Below, piece by piece: positions 17,040 to 25,568 of a stretch of DNA of 32,626 nucleotides. The translations under genes were made by a program, and so were the position numbers. This DNA is from Spirochaetaceae bacterium. Lineage in GTDB: Bacteria; Spirochaetota; Spirochaetia; DSM-27196; SLAA01. The stretch spans positions 1 through 32,626 of the forward strand of contig PWQX01000136.1 in NCBI GenBank assembly GCA_003556605.1. The letters run 5' to 3'. The notes beneath the pieces are model-generated. The model was not told the DNA's origin. It was given only the letters and a program-made list of their open reading frames with translations, and did no database searches. Each line of letters opens with the position of its first letter. The first letter of the stretch is position 1.

Positions 17040-17927
17040 CTAACCGCGTATCGCCCGCCGGATCGCGCGAATGTAGTCAGGATTGGTGCCGCAACATCCA
17101 CCGACAATCGACGCTCCGGCGGACACCAGTTGCGGGGCCAGCGCAGCCATAATCTCGGGGGTGTCTGAGTAGCGGTCAACCCCGTCTTCGTTCACCGGTA
17201 ATCCGGCGTTGGCATGCACCAGGATCGGCGTCTCAGGGAATGCCCGGCGGATCTCGCCAACGATGTCGATCATGCGCTCGAATCCGTTGCCGCAGTTTGT
17301 GCCGATGATGTCCGCCCCGGTGTCCAACATCGCTTCGCACGCCGGCACCGGGGCCACCCCCATCATGGTGCGATACTCTCCCTTCAAGGTCCGTTCAAAG
17401 GTGAAGGTAGCTATAACCTCCAGCGAGGTGTGCTCTTTGGCTGCACGCACCGCGAGGCGGGCCTCCTCGATATCGCTCATGGTTTCAACGCAGATTGCAT
17501 CGACCCCGCCGCGTTCCAGCGCGACAACCTGCTCCCGGAACGCATCGTATAATTGCTGCTCGCTAACGTCACCCATCAGAAGCATCTTTCCGGTGGGTCC
17601 TACCGAACCGAGGACCCAGTGGTGGTCGCCTGCCGCTTGGCGTGAAAGCCGCGCTGCCGCTTCATTGATTTCCGGGCACTGTTCCTCAGCCCCATAGTGA
17701 GCAAGCTTGAACCGTGTACCGCCAAAGCTGTTTGTCCCTACGATGTCGGCGCCCGCCTCAATATACTGCAGTCCTACGCGATAGACCTCTTGCGGCCGTG
17801 TAAGGTTCCACAGCTCCGGGCACTCGCCCGGCTTCAGTCCAGCGCTTTGTAGTACCGTACCCCACGCGCCGTCCGAGACTAAGGGGCTTTTCTCGGTCAA
17901 GGCGTTCCCGATGGTTGGTCGTGACAT
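17040..17927 (-). CDS. Homocysteine S-methyltransferase (single domain)
   Basis: A 295-residue zinc-dependent methyltransferase barrel of the Pfam S-methyl_trans family. The thiolate zinc ligands are Cys212 (GTNCGNG) and Cys278-Cys279 (VGGCCGTNP). It starts with the expected VSDGAWGTVLQ and has DIVGTNSFGG, GSVGPTGKML and CVETMSDIEE. It converts homocysteine to methionine using a methyl donor that is not fixed by sequence: betaine, S-methylmethionine, SAM, or a methylcorrinoid as in the MetH N-domain. There is no folate or cobalamin domain. It is the last gene of the betaine operon. Its ATG (17927) lies two bases after the stop of the fused gene upstream, with AAGGGA overlapping that stop, so it is translationally coupled. 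Confidence 0.9.
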   Translation of the reverse strand: MSRPTIGNALTEKSPLVSDGAWGTVLQSAGLKPGECPELWNLTRPQEVYRVGLQYIEAGADIVGTNSFGGTRFKLAHYGAEEQCPEINEAAARLSRQAAGDHHWVLGSVGPTGKMLLMGDVSEQQLYDAFREQVVALERGGVDAICVETMSDIEEARLAVRAAKEHTSLEVIATFTFERTLKGEYRTMMGVAPVPACEAMLDTGADIIGTNCGNGFERMIDIVGEIRRAFPETPILVHANAGLPVNEDGVDRYSDTPEIMAALAPQLVSAGASIVGGCCGTNPDYIRAIRRAIRG

Positions 17928-17929
17928 GT

Positions 17930-19837
17930 CTATCCCTTCACCTTCTCGCCGATACCGCCTTCAATTTCGGCAACTCGCAGCGCCATCTTGATGCGTCCGA
18001 ACGGCGCCGAGATTTGGAAGCCTTGTACATAGGCGTCGAATTCCTCGCGCAGTTGTCTGGCGATTTCTACACCGAACTCTACAGCTTCTTCCTTGGAGCC
18101 CGCCTGTGCCATCCGTTCGATCACGTGTTCCGGAATACTGATTCCCGGCACCTCGTTGTTCATAAATTGCGCGTTTCTCAGACTCGTCAGCGGCCAGATA
18201 CCGGCCACAATAGGTATCCTGATTCCATGTTTGTCCATGTACTCGAAAAGGCGGTACATGTCGGCGCTATCGAACACCGGTTGCGTAACCGCCCACTCGG
18301 CACCTGCATTGACTTTGTGCTCAAAGCGCTGCATTTCGTACTCAAAATCTTGGTGCACCGGGTTTACGCCCACACCGATCGAAAGGGCGGTCGGCTCTCC
18401 GATAAAACGCTTCCCGACATCGACGCCGCCGTTGAGCTGATGTACCACGTTTGTCAGTCCAATCGCATCGACATCAAAGACGCCGGTTGCGTTAGGGTAG
18501 TTGCCGACCTTAGGCGGGTCGCCGGTGATCAGCAGCACATTGCGTAGCCCGACGGCGTGGATTCCGAGCAGGTCGGACTGCATGCCGATGAGATTGCGAT
18601 CGCGACAGGTGTAGTGCAGAATCGTTTCGATACCCACGCGCTGTTCAATCATCACGGCAGTCAGGATGGTGCTCATCCGCGAGCTCGCACGCGGCCCATC
18701 CGGAATATTGATCGCATCGAAGCCCGCTTGCTTCACGGCCTCAGTCTTCTGCAGCAATGGGGCAATAGCAACGCCGCTGGGCGGTAGCAGCTCAAGGGCA
18801 TACACTCTCTCACCACGGGAAATCTTTGCCGACCAGGAGGACTTCTCCTCGAGGGGTACCCGCTCTACTTCTCTTGCCTCCTCGGGCAGTACATCGGCCG
18901 CCGGTTTCTCGACGGTAATCCGCGATATCTGATCGTCATGGTCGCGCATCGCCATGAAGTGCCGGTACGCTTGCGCCATATTCCTGATGTGCGCGGGTGT
19001 TGTACCGCAACAACCGCCGACAAACTGTACCCCCGCCCGGAGAAAGTTGCTCGTGAACGTGCCCACGTACTCCGGGGTGCTCATGTACATGGTTCGCCCC
19101 TCGATCTCGCGCGGCAGCCCAGCGTTAGGCTTGACGCTGAGCGGCTTAGCGGTGAGAGACTTGACCCGTTCAATGGCGCTCAGCGTGGGTTGGGGGCCAA
19201 CCGAGCAGTTCAAGCCGACGATGTCTGCACCGCATTCGTCGGCCTTCCGCACGGCACTGTCGAGTGAGCCGCCGTGAACCAGCTCACCGGTCAGATTGAT
19301 CGTCAAAGACGCCGCGACCGGCACGCCGTGGTCTACAGCCTTGGCGGCACGGATGGCCTGCTCGAGCTCGACGACATCGGAAAACGTCTCGAGATATAGG
19401 AAATCAACTCCGCCGTGCACGAGAGTCTCGATCTGAAGGTAGAACGCCCGATACGCCTGCTCCACAGTGGTAGGACCTAACGGCACGATACGCACACCGA
19501 GCGGACCGACCGATCCGCCGACAAATACGTCCTCGCCTGCCGCCTCACGCGCAAGCGCAACGGCAGCGCTGTTGATCGCCCGCGCGCGCTCTTGCAGACT
19601 GTGGCCGGCAAGCTTGAACTCATTAGCGCCCCAGCTGTTGGTCAGTATGGCCTGCGCACCGGCATTGATGTAGTCACGGTGAAGCCCCAGCACCAGCGGT
19701 GCATTATTCAGGTTGGCTTCTTCGAAGCAGCGGTTAATGAATATCCCGCGATTGTATAGCTCGGTACCGGTGGCGCCGTCCAGCAGTAGCGGTATTCGGT
19801 CTCGTAGGTGAGTTCTAAATCTCTCTCGCGTTGTCAT
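17930..19837 (-). CDS. Bifunctional homocysteine S-methyltransferase / methylenetetrahydrofolate reductase
   Basis: A 635-residue fusion like Bacillus YitJ. Residues 1-295 are the zinc homocysteine methyltransferase barrel, with LDGATGTELYNRG, LTNSWGANEFKL, Cys211 (GLNCSVGP) and Cys276-Cys277 (VGGCCGTTPAHI). A linker to about 340 leads to the MetF domain: ALELLPPSG, HYTCRDRN (409-415), the LLITGDPPKVG motif (435-445) and VTQPVFD (518-523). The fusion would make methyl-THF and use it, or another donor, to remethylate homocysteine, supplying methionine to metK in the same operon. It starts at ATG 19837 with no clear Shine-Dalgarno. The 64-base gap from the methyltransferase gene upstream carries two small hairpins. 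Confidence 0.95.
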   Translation of the reverse strand: MTTRERFRTHLRDRIPLLLDGATGTELYNRGIFINRCFEEANLNNAPLVLGLHRDYINAGAQAILTNSWGANEFKLAGHSLQERARAINSAAVALAREAAGEDVFVGGSVGPLGVRIVPLGPTTVEQAYRAFYLQIETLVHGGVDFLYLETFSDVVELEQAIRAAKAVDHGVPVAASLTINLTGELVHGGSLDSAVRKADECGADIVGLNCSVGPQPTLSAIERVKSLTAKPLSVKPNAGLPREIEGRTMYMSTPEYVGTFTSNFLRAGVQFVGGCCGTTPAHIRNMAQAYRHFMAMRDHDDQISRITVEKPAADVLPEEAREVERVPLEEKSSWSAKISRGERVYALELLPPSGVAIAPLLQKTEAVKQAGFDAINIPDGPRASSRMSTILTAVMIEQRVGIETILHYTCRDRNLIGMQSDLLGIHAVGLRNVLLITGDPPKVGNYPNATGVFDVDAIGLTNVVHQLNGGVDVGKRFIGEPTALSIGVGVNPVHQDFEYEMQRFEHKVNAGAEWAVTQPVFDSADMYRLFEYMDKHGIRIPIVAGIWPLTSLRNAQFMNNEVPGISIPEHVIERMAQAGSKEEAVEFGVEIARQLREEFDAYVQGFQISAPFGRIKMALRVAEIEGGIGEKVKG

Positions 19838-19866
19838 TAGGTATACTCGTTAGCGGCGCCCGCAGA

Positions 19867-19893
19867 GGCAGAATGCTGCCGCCGCGAAGCGCG
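19867..19893 (-). repeat. Two small hairpins in the SDMT to fused-gene gap
   Basis: GGCAG-AATG-CTGCC (19867-19880) and CGCG-AAG-CGCG (19883-19893) stand side by side in the only sizeable gap of the betaine operon. They could stabilise the upstream mRNA or reduce expression of the last two genes. No T-run is present. Confidence 0.4.
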
Positions 19894-19901
19894 CCCAGCG
19901 T

Positions 19902-20741
19902 TTACGCGCGCTTTTTGAACACGAAGATTCCCCACACAAGGTGCCCATTCCTGCCGCCTGCAACCCAGTGCTGCAGCCCGGTTTTCATCCGCTCAATGTA
20001 ATCACGGCTGACCACCCCGGACAGCTCGGCGTCGCGGGCAACGGTCTCATCATGCACCCGCTGATAATGATTTGCAAGCTGCTCGGTATGGTCCTCAAAG
20101 CGAACCTCGTCAAAGCCCAGCTTCGCGAGCGTCTCACGGTAGAAGCCCGGGGCGGCCAGGTCTTCAAGCTGCAGGCGAGCAAGGATCGGACCGAGGACCT
20201 CGGGTGGACAGTCGTCGGCGCGCATGGGGTCGGTAAATATCAACTGTCCCCCGGGCTTCAGCACCCGTGCAGCCTCTTTCAGCACCAGCTCGCGCTGTCC
20301 GCTGTGCAGAAACGCATCCTGCGACCAGATCAGGTCGAAGGTGTTGTCGTCATACGGGACGTCTTCAAAGCTGGCGTCCACTACCTGAATGCGGTCGTTA
20401 AGCCCCGCTTCGCGATTTTTCTGCCGGTCACGATCGTTCTCTACCTCGCTGAGGTTCAGCGCTACAGCACTACATCGGTAGGTGGAAACCAGATAGCGTA
20501 AGGCGCCGCCGTAGCCGGCACCGAGATCCAGCACCTTCGAATCGGGACTTAGGCTCGCAAGGTCGGCCATGCGCTGAACCGTGCGCCGACTCGCATCGCC
20601 GATCTGGTCGTGCCCGGAGCGGTACAGACCAATATGAATGTCCTCACCTCCCCAGATCGTGAAGTAGAAGTTATCGGCGTCGCTCGAATTGTAGTAGCTC
20701 TGTGCGGTTGCAGTTGCTGCTTCGTTATATGTTTTGGGCAT
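19902..20741 (-). CDS. Sarcosine/dimethylglycine N-methyltransferase
   Basis: A 279-residue class I SAM methyltransferase that adds the second and third methyl groups: sarcosine to dimethylglycine to glycine betaine. The SAM motif VLDLGAGYGGALRYL begins at residue 70. The N-terminal AQSYYNSSDADNFYFTIWGGEDIHIGLY block is characteristic of the SDMT family, followed by SQDAFLHSGQRELVLKEAARVLKPGG and TDPMRADD. I chose ATG 20741, with AAGGAGGAG just upstream, over a longer frame reaching 20810 that would run back into the GSMT gene. One base separates it from the GSMT stop codon, so the two enzymes are made together. A plant-type phosphoethanolamine methyltransferase is less likely given the GSMT neighbour. 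Confidence 0.94.
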   Translation of the reverse strand: MPKTYNEAATATAQSYYNSSDADNFYFTIWGGEDIHIGLYRSGHDQIGDASRRTVQRMADLASLSPDSKVLDLGAGYGGALRYLVSTYRCSAVALNLSEVENDRDRQKNREAGLNDRIQVVDASFEDVPYDDNTFDLIWSQDAFLHSGQRELVLKEAARVLKPGGQLIFTDPMRADDCPPEVLGPILARLQLEDLAAPGFYRETLAKLGFDEVRFEDHTEQLANHYQRVHDETVARDAELSGVVSRDYIERMKTGLQHWVAGGRNGHLVWGIFVFKKRA

Positions 20742-20742
20742 A

Positions 20743-21570
20743 CTATTTCTCCTCCTTCCGGTCGGCGGCATACTCCTTGCTGGCAACATGAACGAAGAAG
20801 TCCGGGTCATCGTCGCGGTACGTTTCTTTGAAGTCGCCGTAAGTATCGATCCGCTGAAATCCTACTTCGGCCATAAGGCGCCGTACGTAGCCCTTTCGCA
20901 GCGGATACATATTGAGATAATACTTCGACTTGTCCGGAAAACGATACACAAACCGCGCAAGCCCTTCGTCCACGTGCTCCGGCTCAGCCGAGACGTTGTC
21001 GCCGCAGTAGTAGTACGTATGCTTCGACGAAAAGCCGTTGTCGAGAATGCTGTCGTAGTTGCGCTGATCGAGCACCAGCACACCGTCATGCTTCAACAGG
21101 GCGTAAAACTCCGCGAGTGCCTTGCGGCGGTCACGCTCATCGAACAGATGCGTGAAGCTGTTGCCGAGACAGACGATCGCGTCGAAGCTGTCCTTGATAT
21201 CCTTGTTAGCCCAGCGCCAGTCGGCCTGCACCGTGCGAATGAGGTGCCCGCGCTTGCGCCCGTTCTCGAACGCCTTCGCGAGCATCTCCGGGCTTCCGTC
21301 GGCACTGGTAACGTCAAAGCCGGCCTCAATCAGCCGAACCGAGTGGAAGCCGGTGCCGGTAGCCGCGTCCAAAACGCGTTCTGCGTTGTGCTCCTTGAGC
21401 ACGCGCAGAAAGAAGTCACCCTCGCTGTAGGCGCGCGCATCCCAGTCGATGAGATCGTCCCATTTGTCGACGAAGCCCTCAATATACTCTTGCTGGTAAT
21501 GGTCGCTTTCACGAACCTCGATCGGATTGCTGCCGAAGTCCTGTTTAGTTTGCGTTGTTGCGGTCGCCAT
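20743..21570 (-). CDS. Glycine/sarcosine N-methyltransferase
   Basis: A 275-residue SAM-dependent methyltransferase catalysing glycine to sarcosine and sarcosine to dimethylglycine, the first steps of de novo betaine synthesis. The SAM motif is VLDAATGTGFHSVRL (66-80), followed by SADGSPEMLAKA and the family segment IVCLGNSFTHLFDERDRRKAL (132-152), then LDQRNYD. ATG 21570 is preceded by GAGGAGG; the frame upstream of it has no better start and would overlap the SAH hydrolase gene. It lies 19 bases after the SAH hydrolase stop and one base before SDMT. Because this activity is generally sensitive to SAH, its position directly behind SAH hydrolase makes sense. Confidence 0.95.
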   Translation of the reverse strand: MATATTQTKQDFGSNPIEVRESDHYQQEYIEGFVDKWDDLIDWDARAYSEGDFFLRVLKEHNAERVLDAATGTGFHSVRLIEAGFDVTSADGSPEMLAKAFENGRKRGHLIRTVQADWRWANKDIKDSFDAIVCLGNSFTHLFDERDRRKALAEFYALLKHDGVLVLDQRNYDSILDNGFSSKHTYYYCGDNVSAEPEHVDEGLARFVYRFPDKSKYYLNMYPLRKGYVRRLMAEVGFQRIDTYGDFKETYRDDDPDFFVHVASKEYAADRKEEK

Positions 21571-21589
21571 TCTGGTTTCCTCCTCGCCT

Positions 21590-23050
21590 TTAGTAGCGAT
21601 AATGCTCAGACTTGAACGGACCGTTCTGCTCAACCCCGATGTACTCGGCCTGTTCATTGGTTAGCGTTGTCAAACGTGCCCCGATTTTCTCGAGATGCAG
21701 CCGTGCAACTTCTTCGTCGAGTTCCTTCGGCAAGCGATACACGCCCGGCGCCCGATCGTTCTGTTTAAGATCGATCTGCGCAAGCGTCTGGTTAGCGAAG
21801 CTGTTGGACATTACAAAACTGGGATGTCCGGTAGCGCAGCCCAGGTTCACCAACCGACCTTCGGCGAGAAGGAAAACACTGTGGCCGTCGGGGAAGATAT
21901 ACTGATCGACCTGCGGCTTGATGTTCTCTTTTCTCACGCCCGGATGGTCATCAAGCTGTTCAACCTGAATTTCATTGTCGAAATGCCCGATATTGCACAC
22001 AATCGCCTGATCCTTCATCTGCGCCATGTGCCCGGCGGTGATCACGTCTTTGTTACCGGTAGCGGTAACGTAAATGTCGGCGACCGGCAGGGCATCCTCC
22101 ACCGTCACAACGCTGTAGCCGGCCATAGCGGCCTGCAGCGCGCAGATTGGGTCAATCTCAGCAATCAGCACGCGCGCTTTGAGCGCTGCAAGGGCCTCCG
22201 CCGAGCCTTTTCCAACGTCACCGAAACCGCACACTAGCGCGGTCTTGCCGGCAATCATTACGTCGGTAGCGCGCTTGATGCCATCCACGAGGCTCTCACG
22301 ACAGCCGTAGATGTTGTCGAACTTACTCTTGGTCACCGAGTCGTTAACGTTGATTGCAGGGAACAAGAGCTCGCCGCTTTCCTGCATCTGGTACAGTCGA
22401 TGCACACCCGTGGTAGTCTCTTCGCTCACACCGCGCATTTGCGGTACAATCGCGTGCCAGAACCCGGGGGTCTCCTTGCGGGTGTCCTTGAGCAGCTGAT
22501 TTACGATCTGCAGCTCACGATTCGAGGTGCCTTCCTCAAGCATGCTCGGATCATCCTCGGCCTGATAGCCGCGATGAACGAGCAACGTGGCGTCGCCGCC
22601 GTCGTCGACGATTTGGTGCGGTCCGGACCCGTCCGGCCAGGTCAGCGCCTGCTTCGTGCACCACCAATACTCTTCAAGCGTCTCGCCCTTCCAGGCGAAG
22701 ACTGCAACTCCCTTGGGATCGTTGGAGGTCCCGCCGGTCTTCGGGCGTCCCACAGCAACTGCGGCAGCGGCGTGATCCTGCGTCGAGAAGATGTTGCAGC
22801 TCGCCCAGCGCACATCGGCGCCGAGATCCACGAGCGTCTCGATCAACACCGCAGTCTGTATTGTCATGTGCAGGCTTCCCATGATACGCAGATCCGCTAA
22901 CGGCTTCTCGCCGGCGTACTTCTCGCGCGTGGCAACCAGCCCCGGCATCTCCTTTTCCGCTATTTCGATTTCCTTACGGCCCCAATCGGCCAAGGAAAGG
23001 TCTGCCACCTTGAAATCCTGTTTCTGATTCGCCTTCACTACTGTACTCAT
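21590..23050 (-). CDS. ahcY: S-adenosylhomocysteine hydrolase
   Basis: A 486-residue NAD-dependent enzyme splitting SAH into homocysteine and adenosine and so relieving product inhibition of the two methyltransferases downstream. Visible parts are [32 protein letters not shown], the NAD-binding [37 protein letters not shown], and the C-terminal KSEHYRY, close to the canonical KPDHYRY cofactor-contact tail. The length fits the long bacterial form with its insertion of about 40 residues. ATG 23050 overlaps the adenosine kinase stop as ATGA, and AAGGAG precedes it, so translation is coupled to the upstream gene. Confidence 0.97.
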   Translation of the reverse strand: MSTVVKANQKQDFKVADLSLADWGRKEIEIAEKEMPGLVATREKYAGEKPLADLRIMGSLHMTIQTAVLIETLVDLGADVRWASCNIFSTQDHAAAAVAVGRPKTGGTSNDPKGVAVFAWKGETLEEYWWCTKQALTWPDGSGPHQIVDDGGDATLLVHRGYQAEDDPSMLEEGTSNRELQIVNQLLKDTRKETPGFWHAIVPQMRGVSEETTTGVHRLYQMQESGELLFPAINVNDSVTKSKFDNIYGCRESLVDGIKRATDVMIAGKTALVCGFGDVGKGSAEALAALKARVLIAEIDPICALQAAMAGYSVVTVEDALPVADIYVTATGNKDVITAGHMAQMKDQAIVCNIGHFDNEIQVEQLDDHPGVRKENIKPQVDQYIFPDGHSVFLLAEGRLVNLGCATGHPSFVMSNSFANQTLAQIDLKQNDRAPGVYRLPKELDEEVARLHLEKIGARLTTLTNEQAEYIGVEQNGPFKSEHYRY

Positions 23051-24084
23051 ACACTCTCCTTGTTCGTTTCTATGGCAACCTCGCGCCACACGCCCTGTTC
23101 GATCGCGCCGCGCAGTTCCTCCGCCGCCGGCGCATCAAACTGAGCCCCGGTGCGCCGCACGATCTGGGCGGCTACGTAGGCTGCCAGGCGCCCCGAGTCG
23201 GCGAGCGAGTACCCGTTGACCATTCCGTAGAGAAACCCTGCCGAGTAGTTGTCACCGGCGCCGGTGCTATCAACCGCGTCAACCCGGTAGGTACCGAGCG
23301 CAACGCAGTCGCCGTTGTTCGAAGCGATACACGACCCGTCGTCCCCGCTTTTCACCGCCGCCACCTTGCACTGGCGTGCTAGTTCCGGCGCCGCACGCCG
23401 GGGTTCGTCGTATTCCGAAAGCAGCCGCGCTTCCTCGCGATTCGCGAGCACCACGTCGACTTTGCCTGAAATCAGCTTCAAGAACTCATCACGGTGGCGC
23501 TCAACTGCAAACGGGTCGGCCACGTCAAACACAACCGTGGTGCCGGCCCCGCGCGCGGTCTCAATCGCGGCGAGCAGCGCCGCCTTCTGAGACTCGGTGT
23601 CCCACATATAGCCGGTGAAGTACAAGAACTGGGCGGCTCGAATCGCCTCACGATTCACTTGTTCGGCGGAGAACTCCCGGCACACGCCTAACCGGGTGCT
23701 CATCGTCCGTTCGCAGTCGGGCGTCACCAACACGATACAGCTTCCGGTATCACCCGGGTATGCCGCAAGTTCCGAATGCACCTGCTGCTCTTTGAGCCGC
23801 GAGCTATAGATCTCCCCGAGCTCATCTGTACCAACCATCCCCGCGAGGGCGGTCCGAACACCGAGCGCCGCTAGTGTTATCATGGTATTCGGACACGCTC
23901 CCCCACAGGAATAGCTCTTTTCTCTATCAGTAATGTGGGCCAGGATCTCGTTACCGCGCTCGCTGTCGATCAGCTGCATGGTACCCTTGTTCAACCCCAA
24001 CTCACTCAGCTCTGCGTCTTCGGCCTGCGCCGTGACGTCGATAAGCGGATTACCGATGCCGTATACTGCTACTTTCTCGCCCAT
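23047..24084 (-). CDS. Adenosine kinase (PfkB family)
   Basis: A 345-residue PfkB-family sugar kinase that phosphorylates adenosine to AMP. The N-terminal [14 protein letters not shown], the substrate-site [17 protein letters not shown] and the catalytic [16 protein letters not shown] are present; the last contains the general-base aspartate. Its place between metK and ahcY identifies adenosine as the likely substrate: removing it pulls the reversible SAH hydrolase reaction forward. GGAGGAG lies just before ATG 24084, which itself lies within the last 16 bases of metK, and its stop overlaps the ahcY start. Other PfkB substrates (ribose, fructose) are possible from the fold but not from the context. 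Confidence 0.92.
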   Translation of the reverse strand: MGEKVAVYGIGNPLIDVTAQAEDAELSELGLNKGTMQLIDSERGNEILAHITDREKSYSCGGACPNTMITLAALGVRTALAGMVGTDELGEIYSSRLKEQQVHSELAAYPGDTGSCIVLVTPDCERTMSTRLGVCREFSAEQVNREAIRAAQFLYFTGYMWDTESQKAALLAAIETARGAGTTVVFDVADPFAVERHRDEFLKLISGKVDVVLANREEARLLSEYDEPRRAAPELARQCKVAAVKSGDDGSCIASNNGDCVALGTYRVDAVDSTGAGDNYSAGFLYGMVNGYSLADSGRLAAYVAAQIVRRTGAQFDAPAAEELRGAIEQGVWREVAIETNKESV

Positions 24085-25283
24085 GCAATCTCCTCCAGGG
24101 CAAACGGTTTGGTTCCCAGCGCCTGTGCGATCTGGTCAACCTTGTCTGTTCGCTCCCAGGTGAAGGTTGGCTCACTACGGCCGAAGTGTCCATAGGTTGA
24201 GGTTTGGCGGAAAATCGGTCGCTTGAGCTGCAAAGCTTCTACAATGCCGCGCGGCTTGAGGTTGAAAATCTCACGAACCGCCGCAGCTATCTCGGCTTCA
24301 GGGATTTCGGATGTGCCGAAGGTGTCTACACGCACCGAAACCGGGAACGGTACGCCGATCGCATACGCGAGGGCGACCTCGGCTCGCTCAGCTACACCGG
24401 CGGCCACCAGATTTTTCGCGACGTAGCGCGCCATGTATGCCGCTGAGCGGTCTACCTTGCTCGAGTCTTTTCCCGAGAACGCGCCACCGCCGTGACGTCC
24501 CATTCCGCCGTAGGTGTCGACAATGATCTTGCGCCCCGTCAGACCGCTGTCACCGTGCGGTCCCCCGATTACGAAGCGTCCGGTAGGATTGACGTAGTAC
24601 TTGGTCTTGTCGTCGAGCAGCCCGGTGCGCTCGAGCAGCGGATCGATGATCTGTGCAATTACCGTGCTCTTGATCTCCTCGTAGGCCACATCATCGTCAT
24701 GCTGATGGCTTACCACCACGCTGTCGATGCGCGCCGGCCTGTGATCCTGATACTCAATCGTGACCTGGCTCTTGGAGTCGGGACGCAGCCACGGGATCGA
24801 CCCGTTTTTTCTGATCCTCGCGGCATGTTGCAGGATTTGATGCGACAACATGATCGGCGCCGGCATGAGCTCGGGCGTCTCGGTGCAGGCGTACCCGAAC
24901 ATCATTCCTTGATCCCCGGCGCCTTGCTCGTCGTACAAACCCTCACCGTTGCTCACACCTTGTGATATGTCGGGGCTCTGCGAATGCAGCGTGTTCATGA
25001 CGCTCATGCTGTCGGCATCAAGGCCGTATGCGGGGTCGGTATAGCCGATCTCACGCGCCACTTCCCGCGCGATCTCTTGGATATCGAAGTTCGCCTCGGT
25101 AGTGATCTCGCCGCCGACCATGATCATGCCTGTCGTCGTAAAGGTCTCACAGGCAACGCGGGAATTCGGGTCCTCTGCCAAGCATGCGTCTAAGACCGCA
25201 TCGGATACCTGGTCAGCGAGTTTGTCGGGATGTCCCTCACTCACCGACTCGGAAGTAAATAGATAACTGTTAGGTTTTGCCAT
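24069..25283 (-). CDS. metK: S-adenosylmethionine synthetase
   Basis: A 404-residue enzyme making SAM from methionine and ATP. The signatures are complete: [33 protein letters not shown] (the ATP-binding hexapeptide region) and [19 protein letters not shown] (the phosphate loop). It is the first gene of the betaine operon. I chose ATG 25283 (MAKPNSYLF) because GAAGGAG lies upstream; a TTG at 25301 would translate through that ribosome-binding site. The gene overlaps the adenosine kinase start by 16 bases. A promoter with an overlapping palindrome and a structured leader lie upstream, facing a divergent MarR regulator. If this is the only metK in the genome, osmotic regulation of it would be notable. 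Confidence 0.97.
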   Translation of the reverse strand: MAKPNSYLFTSESVSEGHPDKLADQVSDAVLDACLAEDPNSRVACETFTTTGMIMVGGEITTEANFDIQEIAREVAREIGYTDPAYGLDADSMSVMNTLHSQSPDISQGVSNGEGLYDEQGAGDQGMMFGYACTETPELMPAPIMLSHQILQHAARIRKNGSIPWLRPDSKSQVTIEYQDHRPARIDSVVVSHQHDDDVAYEEIKSTVIAQIIDPLLERTGLLDDKTKYYVNPTGRFVIGGPHGDSGLTGRKIIVDTYGGMGRHGGGAFSGKDSSKVDRSAAYMARYVAKNLVAAGVAERAEVALAYAIGVPFPVSVRVDTFGTSEIPEAEIAAAVREIFNLKPRGIVEALQLKRPIFRQTSTYGHFGRSEPTFTWERTDKVDQIAQALGTKPFALEEIAWARK

Positions 25284-25303
25284 AGTACTACGCTCCTTCA
25301 ATT

Positions 25304-25346
25304 GAGCACACCCACTCGATAATTCCCATCCAAATCTTTGGTGCTC
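25304..25346 (-). promoter_or_regulatory. Structured leader of the metK operon
   Basis: GAGCAC (25304-25309) and GTGCTC (25341-25346) close a 43-base element that contains a small inner hairpin (CAAA-TC-TTTG, 25331-25340). It ends just before the metK ribosome-binding site. It does not match the SAM or SAH riboswitch consensus I know. It could be an RNA control element or chance pairing. Confidence 0.4.
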
Positions 25347-25349
25347 GAA

Positions 25350-25392
25350 TAGTTTCTACATAAACTACTATGACAGGCGGTGTTCTTGTCAA
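25350..25392 (-). promoter_or_regulatory. metK operon promoter with overlapping palindrome
   Basis: On the minus strand TTGACA (25392-25387) is a consensus -35; a weak -10 (TAGTAG, 25370-25365) lies 16 bases on. The perfect palindrome TAGTTT-CTACAT-AAACTA (25350-25367) overlaps the -10 and the start point, where a repressor would block transcription. The divergent MarR protein is the obvious candidate to bind it. Confidence 0.55.
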
Positions 25393-25568
25393 GGGCCGGT
25401 GTGGAACAAATTGCGTAGAATCCTCACCCGTTTGCCGGCAACCCGGCGGCTTCGTTGACACGTTGAAGCCCGTTGGTGTACAAGAAAGCTAGATATAGTG
25501 GTGAACCCCATACTCGTGTTAGTTCTTGACTGATGCGAGAAAATAAGGATTGGCAGCGTAACAAGGCG
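25393..25568. other. Divergent region between metK and the MarR gene
   Basis: There is no gene here. GGCTTC (25448-25453) and GAAGCC (25465-25470) form a hairpin-capable repeat. A possible marR promoter is TTGGTG (25473-25478) with TATAGT (25494-25499), spacing 15; it is weak. Confidence 0.35.

Noticed and set aside
25284-25392. SAM-I, SAM-II or SAH riboswitch before metK
   Set aside because: The leader is only about 80 bases and lacks the conserved cores of these riboswitches as I know them; only generic pairing is visible.
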